Assembly (NCBI RefSeq): GCF_009604385.1
Contig: NZ_WEGJ01000018.1
Coordinates: 1-64,000 of the forward strand
DNA: 64,000 bases
Direction of reading: 5' to 3'
Source of the DNA: Streptomyces smaragdinus
GTDB lineage: Bacteria > Actinomycetota > Actinomycetes > Streptomycetales > Streptomycetaceae
The notes under the pieces were generated by a model. It was not told where the DNA came from and did not search any database. It saw nothing but the letters and a program-made list of their open reading frames with translations. The translations under genes and the position numbers were made by a program. Of the stretch, positions 1 to 7,500 are shown piece after piece; the first letter of the stretch is position 1, and each line of letters opens with the position of its first letter.

Positions 1-595
1 CCCACCAACCCCCACCCCTGACCCGACGCCGCCCGCCCCCTCACGTCTGCGCCGGGTCCTCGTCCGGATCCGTGGCCTGAGCCCGCAGACGCTGGTCGGA
101 TCGCTGGTGGTCACGGTCGTCGGGGCGGTGCTGTCGGTGGTCCTCACCCTGGCGTTCACCGACGACGGCAAGACCGCGGACCGCGCGACCCCGAGCCCCA
201 CGCCGACCACACCGTCCCCCACCTGCTCCGGCTCGGGCTGCACCGGCCTCGACCCGAAGGACGCGCACTGCGACACCGGGGCGGTGACGATCGCGGAGAA
301 CTGGGCAGCGACCCTGCACGTGGAGATCCGCTACAGCCGCGCCTGCCACGCGGTCTGGGGCAAGCTCACGGGCGGCGAGGTCGGCGACACGGTCGAGATC
401 CGGACGTCCCCGTCGACCGCGCAACTGGCGGCGGTCCAGTTCGGCCACGACAAGTACACCCCGATGCTGGGCGCCCCGGCCGACTTCACGGCCCAGGCGA
501 CGGCGGTGGCGGTGAACACGGACGTGGAACGGAAGATCCCCACGGGGCACGCGGTTCGCGCCGGCGCGGACGCGGCTGATCTGCCTGCGGGGTGA
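1..595 (+). CDS. DUF2690-type membrane-anchored protein (3' part)
   Basis: The reading frame is open to the left edge (frame starting at base 2), so only the C-terminal part is present. What is visible is a Pro/Arg-rich stretch, one hydrophobic segment (about 15 residues around VVTVVGAVLSVVLTLAF), a Thr/Pro/Ser-rich linker, and a globular C-terminal domain with cysteines in CSGSGC and DAHC followed by an HVEIRYSRACHAVWG-like strand region. This is the arrangement of Streptomyces proteins with an N-terminal XRE helix-turn-helix, one membrane span and an extracytoplasmic DUF2690 domain. The helix-turn-helix part would lie left of the window and cannot be confirmed. It is convergent with the next gene and probably not part of the polyketide cluster. 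Confidence 0.6.
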   Translation, partial: PPTPTPDPTPPAPSRLRRVLVRIRGLSPQTLVGSLVVTVVGAVLSVVLTLAFTDDGKTADRATPSPTPTTPSPTCSGSGCTGLDPKDAHCDTGAVTIAENWAATLHVEIRYSRACHAVWGKLTGGEVGDTVEIRTSPSTAQLAAVQFGHDKYTPMLGAPADFTAQATAVAVNTDVERKIPTGHAVRAGADAADLPAG

Positions 596-680
596 TGGCG
601 GCGAATCGGGACATCGGGTGTACCCGTGGGCCTTCGGTGGTGATGCCGACTTGCTGGGGTCGCCCGCCTGCCCGGGCACG

Positions 681-720
681 CTGGTGTCCCCCGGCAGTGA
701 AGCGAGCCGGGGGACATCAG
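681..720. terminator. Convergent hairpin terminator
   Basis: A 15-bp stem (681-695 with 706-720), complementary apart from one G-T wobble, has a 10-nt loop. It lies between the stop codons of two converging genes, so it can serve both. There is no strong T-tract, as is usual in Streptomyces. Confidence 0.7.
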
Positions 721-726
721 GGGACG

Positions 727-2349
727 TCAGCTGGCCTGGACCGCCGTTTCCGTTGTCGCGTTGTAGGCCAGTTCCGGCTCCGGCCGCGGCTTCGGCTGGA
801 TGCCGGGGCAGCTGCCCGCGTCAGGGACGCCCGTGGTGAAGTACGTCGTCATGTGTGACGCGCAGGTGGGGTCGAAGGGGAGCGAGCCGTGGACGAAGTC
901 CTCCACCGTGAAGATCGTGCCGCCTATTTTGTCGCGCATTTCCGCTGCCCAGGGGTACGGGGTCGAGGACTCGTGGCGGTGGGCCGAGAGTTGGAGGGAG
1001 CCCTGGGAGTGCTTCAGGGTGAAGTGTTGGGTCGGGAGGGACCAGCCGGCGCAGGTCGGGCGGAGGGCTGTGAGGAGGCCCGTCAAGGGGTTGTCCGAAA
1101 GGGTGCGCTGGTACTCGGTCCAGAGGCTGTCGAAGTCGCGGGCGCTCGTGTCCTCGTTGCAGAGGTAGGCGTTCTGCGCCGTCTCGTTGAAGGGCTGGGG
1201 TGCGTCCGCCGGGGGTTCCGGCGGGGTGTCCTGCGGAGGGGCGATCAGGTCCTTGATCTCCTGCGGGGCCGGGCCGCCCGGCGTCGCCGTCGTCAGGGCG
1301 TGGAGCGCCGTGCCCGCCTGGTCCCAGGCCAGGTCCGGGGCCGAGGCCAGGAACGCGACGAACGAGCCGTCCAGCGGCTGCGGGATGTCGGAGAACTCCC
1401 ACGGGTGGGCGTCCGCCGCCTCGCGCAGCGCCAGGATCGCGGACTCGACCTCCGACGGGGTGTCCCCGAGGCCGTACACGGAGTCCCGTGACGCCAGCCA
1501 GGACGTGAACAGGCGGGCGCCCTCCTCCGTCGCCCGGGCCGAGCCCGGGAAGCGGTACGAGAAGTCGTACGCCCGCGGGGACACCACGCTGTCCAGCCAC
1601 ATGCGGCTGATCGTCGCCGGGAACATGCTGCGGTACACCGCCCCCAGCTGCGTCCCCCACGAGGCCCCGAAGTACGCCGCGCGCGGCGCGTGCAGGGCGC
1701 GGCGCACCGTGTTCAGGTCACGGGCCGCGTTCGCCGTGGTCAGGCCCCTCAGGAACGCCGGGTTGGAGGCGGAGCAGGCCGCGTTGTGGGTGGCCGTCGC
1801 GTCGTACATCCGGCGCAGCGCCGTCTTCGTCAGCGGGCCCGACGGCGGTTCCTGCGGGCCAGGGTCGCCCTCGGGGGCGGGGCAGTCGTACGACGTGCTG
1901 TAGCCGATGCCTCGCGGGTCGAAGCCGATCAGGTCGTAGTGCTCGTTCAGCGAGGCGTTGGTGGGGTTCTCCAGGACAAGCTGCGCCGGCATGAGGTAGC
2001 CGCTGCCGCCGGGGCCGCCCGGGTTCATGAACATCGGGCCGAGGCTGTGGGACCGGTCCGTGGCTTTCAGGCGCGTGATCGCGATGTCCAGCTGCCGGCC
2101 CGCCGGCCTGCGATAGTCCAGCGGCACCCGCACGGTCCCGCACTCCGTGCGCGCCCACAGCGCCCGGAACGCCTCGCGGTCCTCCGGGCGGATCTGCAGC
2201 TGCTCCAGGACCGCGTCGGAGTACTGCGGGCACGCGTGCCAGTCGACCGACAGCCCCTCTTGCGCCGCCGCGGTGCCGGTGGCCGTCACCCCGGTCGTGC
2301 CCATCGCCAGCCCTACGGCGACGGCCGCCACCCGTTTACGGATTCTCAT
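727..2349 (-). CDS. Secreted S33-family alpha/beta-hydrolase (tripeptidyl aminopeptidase-like)
   Basis: 540 aa. The start is ATG at 2349, preceded by AGGGGGAA. An Arg/Lys-rich N-terminus, a hydrophobic core and an Ala-rich cleavage region (about residues 1-30) form a signal peptide, so the enzyme should act outside the cell. The fold markers are the oxyanion loop NPGGPGGSG, DLIGFDPRGIGYS, and the nucleophile elbow GASWG with its serine. The C-terminal TAP-like region has TPYPWA and a His in FVHGS. The acid residue that usually precedes TPY as HDxxTPY reads RHESSTPY, so Asp appears replaced by Glu. The family releases N-terminal di- or tripeptides and resembles SlpD/SlpE-type mycelial peptidases. 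It is divergent from the sensor kinase gene. A link to the cluster is possible, because macrolactam pathways use an S33 peptidase (VinJ) to remove a protecting amino acid, but VinJ is cytoplasmic. Confidence 0.85.
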   Translation of the reverse strand: MRIRKRVAAVAVGLAMGTTGVTATGTAAAQEGLSVDWHACPQYSDAVLEQLQIRPEDREAFRALWARTECGTVRVPLDYRRPAGRQLDIAITRLKATDRSHSLGPMFMNPGGPGGSGYLMPAQLVLENPTNASLNEHYDLIGFDPRGIGYSTSYDCPAPEGDPGPQEPPSGPLTKTALRRMYDATATHNAACSASNPAFLRGLTTANAARDLNTVRRALHAPRAAYFGASWGTQLGAVYRSMFPATISRMWLDSVVSPRAYDFSYRFPGSARATEEGARLFTSWLASRDSVYGLGDTPSEVESAILALREAADAHPWEFSDIPQPLDGSFVAFLASAPDLAWDQAGTALHALTTATPGGPAPQEIKDLIAPPQDTPPEPPADAPQPFNETAQNAYLCNEDTSARDFDSLWTEYQRTLSDNPLTGLLTALRPTCAGWSLPTQHFTLKHSQGSLQLSAHRHESSTPYPWAAEMRDKIGGTIFTVEDFVHGSLPFDPTCASHMTTYFTTGVPDAGSCPGIQPKPRPEPELAYNATTETAVQAS

Positions 2350-2487
2350 GGTTCCCCCTGAGGAGTCGGTGGTGTTCGCACTCCGTTGTAGGAACCGGGC
2401 GGCAACAACACGGTCACCGAGGCTGTTGCCCGTTTGTTGCCGCCGCCCGCCGATACTGGCCTCGGGACTCGACGAGGGGGACGGCTC
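2350..2487. promoter_or_regulatory. Divergent promoter region, peptidase / two-component system
   Basis: 138 bp between divergent start codons. It is locally less GC-rich (gttgtaggaac, caacaacacgg, gttgcccgtttgttgccg) and carries several GTTG/CAAC-type repeats that could be operator half-sites. No definite -10/-35 pair can be assigned. Confidence 0.35.
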
Positions 2488-3627
2488 GTGTGGTGGTATC
2501 CGCGGACGATCCGCATGCGGTTGACCCTGCTGTACGCGCTGCTGTTCCTGGTCTCCGGGCTGGTGCTGACGACGCTGGTGCTGTTCGTGGTGTTCCGCGA
2601 GCCGATCCTGGTCACCTTCGAGCCCGCGCCGCCCGTCCCGCCCGACCCGCTGGGCGGGGACGGTCCGCTGGACATCGGGCCGCTGCTGCCCAAGCCGATA
2701 GCCGTCAGCCCCACCTGGGGCACCGTGCGGCGGGCCGGGGCGCAGGCGGGGCTCGTGCTGGGGGTGATGGCGTTCGTGTCGGCGGCCCTCGGCTGGGTCG
2801 TCGCCGGGCGGGTGCTCAGTCCGCTGCGTACGATGACGGCCCGGACGCACCGTATCTCCGAGCGCAATCTCCACGAGCGCCTGGCGCTCACCGGCCCCCA
2901 CGACGAGATGACCGAACTGGCCGACACCATCGACGGGTTGCTCGCCCGCCTCGAGTCGGCCTTCGAGGCCCAGCGGCGCTTCGTCGCCAACGCCTCCCAC
3001 GAACTGCGCACCCCGCTCGCCATGATGCGCACCTCCGTCGATGTCGCCGTCGGCAAACCCACCGTCCCGCCCCCGGTGACGGTGCTGGCCGGGAAGGTGC
3101 GTGAGGGGCTGGACGCCGCCGACCGGCTGCTCGAGGGCCTGCTGCTCCTCGCCCGGGCGCAGGCGGGCCGGCCCGAGACGGCGGACGTGGACGCGACGGC
3201 TCTCGTGGACGCCGCGGTCACGGCCCGGGCGGCGGCCGTCGAGGAGCGGGGGCTGACCATCGAGTCGAGGCTGATCGAGTCCGCCGTCGTACGCGGCAAC
3301 GCCACCCTCCTCGCCAGCCTCGTCGACAACCTGGTCGACAACGCCGTCCTCCACAACGAACCCGGCGGCTGGATCGGCATCACCGTCGACCGCCCGGGCG
3401 CCGGCGCGACCATACGGCTCGTCGTGGAGAACGGCGGCCCCGTCCTCGACCGGCGGGCCGTCGCCGCCCTCGGCCAGCCGTTCCAGCGGATCGGCCGGGA
3501 ACGCACCGCCCGTCCCGGCAGCGGCCTCGGCCTGTCGATCGTCGCAGCCATCGCCGCGGCGCACGGCGGCCGGCTGCTGCTGACGGCCCGGGCGGACGGC
3601 GGACTGCGCGCGGAGGTGGAGCTGTGA
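2488..3627 (+). CDS. Two-component sensor histidine kinase
   Basis: 379 aa. GTG at 2488 is chosen because GAGGGGGA lies 7-14 nt upstream; an ATG at 2515 is the alternative. Order of parts: N-terminal membrane helix (about residues 12-34), a short Pro-rich extracytoplasmic loop of about 55 residues, a second helix (about 90-112), a HAMP-like linker, and a dimerisation/phosphoacceptor helix with NASHELRTP (His171). The ATP-binding domain follows, with an N-box around residue 284 (DNLVDNAVLHN) and a G-box around 345 (GSGLGLS). It autophosphorylates and passes phosphate to the regulator encoded next, whose GTG overlaps its TGA. The small sensing loop gives no clue to the signal. It lies just upstream of the PKS genes, so cluster control is possible but unproven. 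Confidence 0.92.
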   Translation: MWWYPRTIRMRLTLLYALLFLVSGLVLTTLVLFVVFREPILVTFEPAPPVPPDPLGGDGPLDIGPLLPKPIAVSPTWGTVRRAGAQAGLVLGVMAFVSAALGWVVAGRVLSPLRTMTARTHRISERNLHERLALTGPHDEMTELADTIDGLLARLESAFEAQRRFVANASHELRTPLAMMRTSVDVAVGKPTVPPPVTVLAGKVREGLDAADRLLEGLLLLARAQAGRPETADVDATALVDAAVTARAAAVEERGLTIESRLIESAVVRGNATLLASLVDNLVDNAVLHNEPGGWIGITVDRPGAGATIRLVVENGGPVLDRRAVAALGQPFQRIGRERTARPGSGLGLSIVAAIAAAHGGRLLLTARADGGLRAEVEL

Positions 3628-4286
3628 GGGTGCTCGTGGTGGAGGACGTACGGCGGCTCGCCGACGACATCGCCGAGGGGCTGCGCGACCAGGGCATGGC
3701 CGTGGACGTCGCGTACGACGGGCTGACCGGCGCGCAGAAGGCCGCGGTGAGCCCGTACGACGTGGTGGTCCTCGACCGCGACCTGCCCGGCGTGCACGGT
3801 GACGTGCTGTGCCGGCAGATCGCCCACGCGCCCGATCCGGCCCTCGTGCTCATGCTCACGGCCGCCGACTCGCCGGGGGAGCGGGTCGAGGGGCTGCGGC
3901 TGGGCGCCGACGACTATCTGCCCAAGCCCTTCCACTTCCCCGAACTCGTCCTGCGCATACGGGCCCTGGCCCGCCGCCGGCCGTCCGCGCGGCCCCGGGT
4001 GCTGCGGGCCGCCGGGATCGAACTCGACCCCGTGCAGCGGACGGCGACCCGGGCGGGGCGGCCGCTGCGGCTGTCGCCGAAGGAATTCGAGGTACTCGCC
4101 GCGCTGCTGGCCGCCGCGCCCGCGCCGATGAGCGCGGAGCTGCTGCTCGAGAAGGTGTGGGACGAGAACGCCGACCCCTTTACGCGGACCGTGTCGGTCA
4201 CCGTGGGGCGGCTGCGGCGCAAACTCGGATTACCGGAGGCAATTGTTACGGTGTCCGGCGCGGGTTATCGGATCGCCGACTGCTGA
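3624..4286 (+). CDS. OmpR/PhoB-family response regulator with a TTA codon
   Basis: 220 aa. The receiver domain (about 1-118) has the acidic pair in VVEDV, phosphoacceptor Asp51 in VVLDRDLPG, a conserved Thr in MLTA and Lys in PKPF. The C-terminal winged-helix DNA-binding domain (about 125-220) has LSPKEFEVLAAL, VWDENADPFTRTVSVTVGRLRRKL and the terminal GAGYRI. The GTG start overlaps the kinase stop by 4 nt (GTGA), so the two are translationally coupled. Codon 203 is TTA (4230-4232), inside a locally AT-rich stretch near the end of the DNA-binding domain. In Streptomyces this makes the protein depend on the bldA tRNA. It is followed by 275 bp and then the PKS operon, the nearest candidate target. 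Confidence 0.92.
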   Translation: MRVLVVEDVRRLADDIAEGLRDQGMAVDVAYDGLTGAQKAAVSPYDVVVLDRDLPGVHGDVLCRQIAHAPDPALVLMLTAADSPGERVEGLRLGADDYLPKPFHFPELVLRIRALARRRPSARPRVLRAAGIELDPVQRTATRAGRPLRLSPKEFEVLAALLAAAPAPMSAELLLEKVWDENADPFTRTVSVTVGRLRRKLGLPEAIVTVSGAGYRIADC

Positions 4287-4561
4287 CCGGACGACCCCGA
4301 CAGGATCTCCCGCTCCGCGGTGCCCGCCCCGTTTGCCGAGATCAGGGGGTGCAGGGGTCGGCTAAGGGTTGGCCGTGCCGGGGGTGCTCAGTAGCGTTCC
4401 GACTGTTCAGTGGCTGTGCCCCGCCGCCCGATTACCGAGGGGTTCGCGGGCCGTTCCGGGGGAGTGACGGATTTCCCCCGGGCGGGTCCGTAATTCCCGG
4501 GAAACGCGTGCAGGAACCGCGAGTGAGTCGCCACGGTTTCGGATTGAAGGAGAAGGTCTCG
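4287..4561. promoter_or_regulatory. Leader and promoter region of the PKS operon
   Basis: 275 bp without a convincing gene. It contains runs such as gatcagggggtgcaggggtcggctaagggttgg (split here by feature, 4341-4372) and a pur-rich GGATTGAAGGAGAAGG just before the GTG start at 4562. It is the only sizeable gap upstream of the three PKS genes, so the operon promoter should be here. No sigma-factor consensus is clear enough to place it. Confidence 0.4.
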
Positions 4562-7500
4562 GTGAGCAACGAGCAGCGGCTTCTCGACTATCTGAAACGC
4601 GCCACCTCCGAATTGCGCGAGACCCGCCGGCGGCTGGCCGAGGCCGAGAGCCGGTCGCCGTACAGCACCGACCCCGTGGTCGTCGTCGGCATGGGCTGCC
4701 GCTACCCCGGCGGCGTGACCTCCCCCGAGACCCTGTGGCGGCTCGTCCGGGAGGGCACCGACGCCATCAGCGGCTTCCCCACGGACCGGGGCTGGGACCC
4801 CGACGTGTACGACCCCGAGCCGGGGACCCCGGGCCGCACGTACGCCCGCGAGGGCGGATTCCTGCACGACGCCCCCGAGTTCGACGCCGCGTTCTTCGGC
4901 ATCGGGCCCAACGAGGCGCTCACCATGGACCCCCAGGAGCGGCTGCTGCTCGAGGTGACGTGGGAGGCCTGCGAGCGCGCCGGCATCGACCCCGCCACGC
5001 TCAAGGGCACGCCCACCGGGGTGTTCGCCGGGGTGATGTACCACGACTACGCGCTGGGCCGGGAGCCCGGCAGCACCAGCGGCGGCAGCGTGGTGTCCGG
5101 GCGGGTGTCGTACACCCTGGGCCTGGAGGGGCCCGCCGTCAGCATCGACACCGCGTGCTCGTCGTCGCTGGTCGCGCTGCATCTGGCCGCCGGGTCGCTG
5201 CGCCGCGGGGAGTGCTCGCTGGCCGTCGCCGGCGGGGTCACCGTGATGGCGACGCCGGAGATGTTCGTGTACTTCAGCAGCCAGCGCGGGATCGCCCCCG
5301 ACGGCCGCTCCAAGTCCTTCGGCGCGGGCGCCGACGGCGTCGCCTGCTCCGAGGGCGCCGGCGTGGTGCTCCTCGAGCGGCTGTCGGACGCCCGGGCCAA
5401 CGGCCACCCCGTCCTCGGCGTGATCCGCGGCTCCGCCCTCAACCAGGACGGCGCCTCCAACGGGCTCACCGCCCCCAACGGCCCCGCCCAGCAGCGCGTC
5501 ATCCGCGCCGCCCTGGACGACGCCGGCCTCACGGTCACCGACGTGGACGCCGTCGAGGCCCACGGCACCGGCACCACCCTCGGCGACCCGATCGAGGCGC
5601 AGGCGCTGCTGGAGACCTACGGGCAGGGGCGCGAGGACGGCCGGCCCCTGTGGCTGGGGTCGGTCAAGTCCAACATGGGGCACGCGCAGGCCGCTTCGGG
5701 CATCGCCGGGATCATGAAGATGATCCTCGCCCTGCGGCACGAGCTGCTGCCCCGCACCCTGCACGCCGACCCGCCGTCCGGCCAGGTGGACTGGGACTCC
5801 GGCGCCGTGGAGCTGCTCACCGGGGAACAGCCCTGGCCGTACGACCCGGAGCGGCCCCGGCGCGCGGGCGTGTCCTCGTTCGGGATCTCCGGCACCAACG
5901 CCCACATCATCGTCGAGCAACCCCCCACCGACGACGAGCCGGGCGACACCGGGACCCTTCCCCCCGCCGCCGTCCCGTGGCTGCTGTCCGGCCGTACGCC
6001 CGAGGCCCTGGCCGCGCAGGCGCGCCGGCTCCTCCCGGTCGCCGAACAGCACGACCCCGTCGACGTCGGCTTCTCGCTCGCCACGACCCGCTCCGTGCTG
6101 ACGCACCGCGCCTGTGTCGTCGGCGGCGACCGTGCGCGGCTGCTCGCCGGGCTCACCGCCGTCGCCCAGGGCCGCGGTGACGGCGGCGTGGTGCGCGGCG
6201 CCGGGCGGCGCGGGGGGCGGACGGCGTTCCTGTTCACCGGGCAGGGCGCGCAGCGGCTCGGGATGGGGCGGGCGCTGCACGCCGCGTTCCCGGTGTTCGC
6301 GGAGGCTTTCGACGAGGCGGCGGCCGCCCTGGACGCGGAACTGCCGCGGCCGCTGCGCGAGGTGGTGTGGGGGGACGATGCGGGGGCACTGCACGAGACG
6401 GGCAACGCCCAGCCGGCGCTGTTTGCGGTCGAGGTCGCTCTCCACCGGCTCATACGGTCCTTCGGGATACGGCCCGACGTGCTCGTCGGGCACTCCGTCG
6501 GCGAGCTCGCCGCCGCCCACGCGGCCGGGGTGCTGTCCCTGGCTGACGCGGCGCGGCTGGTGGCCGCCCGCGGCCGGCTGATGCAGGCGCTGCCCGAGGG
6601 CGGCGCGATGGTTGCCGTACAGGCGTCGGAGGAGGAGGTGTCGCCTCTCCTGTCCGAGGCCATCAGCTTGGCCGCCGTCAACAGCCCGGCGTCCGTGGTC
6701 GTTTCCGGCGACGAGACCGAGGCGCTGGCGATCGGCGAGCACTTCAAGGCGCAGGGACGCAAGACGACGCGTCTGTCCGTATCGCACGCCTTCCACTCGC
6801 CCCTGATGGAGCCGATGCTCGAAGAATTCCGTCAGGTCGCCGAGTCCGTCCGCTACGCCGAGCCCCGTACCCCCGCGATCTCCACCGTCACCGGCGAGCC
6901 CGCCGACTGGACCGACCCCGGGTACTGGGTCCGCCAGATCCGCGAACCCGTCCGCTTCGCCGCCGCCGTCCGCCGGCTCGAGGACGACAACGTACGGACC
7001 TTCGTCGAGATCGGCCCCGACGCCGTCCTCGCCGCCCTCGCCGAGCAGTCCCTCCGCTCCGACGAGACCGTCCTGGTCCCCACCCAGCGCAAGGACCGCG
7101 ACGAGCCGGAGGCCTTCGTCACCGCCCTCGCCGGCCTGCACGCCGCCGGGTCCGCCGTCGACTGGCGGGCGTTCTTCGCCGGCAGCGGCGCCCGCCGCAT
7201 AGACCTCCCCACCTACGCCTTCCAGCGCGACCGCTACTGGGCCGAGGCCACCACCGCCTCCGCCGACCCGGCCGCCGCCGGCGTCGACCCCGTCACGCAC
7301 CCCCTGATCGGCGCCGCCGTGCCCGCCCCCGACGACGCGGCGCTGGTGCTCACCGGCCGCTTCGCCCTGGCCGAGCAGGAGTGGCTGGCCGGACACGACG
7401 TCCTCGCCGCCCCCGTCCTCCCCGGCGCCGGCCTCGCCGAACTCGCCGCGCTGGCGGGCGAGCGCACCGGCTGCCCCGTCGTGCGCGAGCTCACCGTCGA

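Noticed and set aside
2350..3564. Upstream extension of the S33 peptidase frame to 3564
   Set aside because: It would overlap the sensor kinase gene in antisense and lacks family similarity. The signal peptide at 2349 marks the real N-terminus.
3809..4561. Extension of the first PKS frame upstream to 3809
   Set aside because: It overlaps the response regulator in another frame and reads as Arg/Pro/Ala filler. The docking helix begins at 4562.
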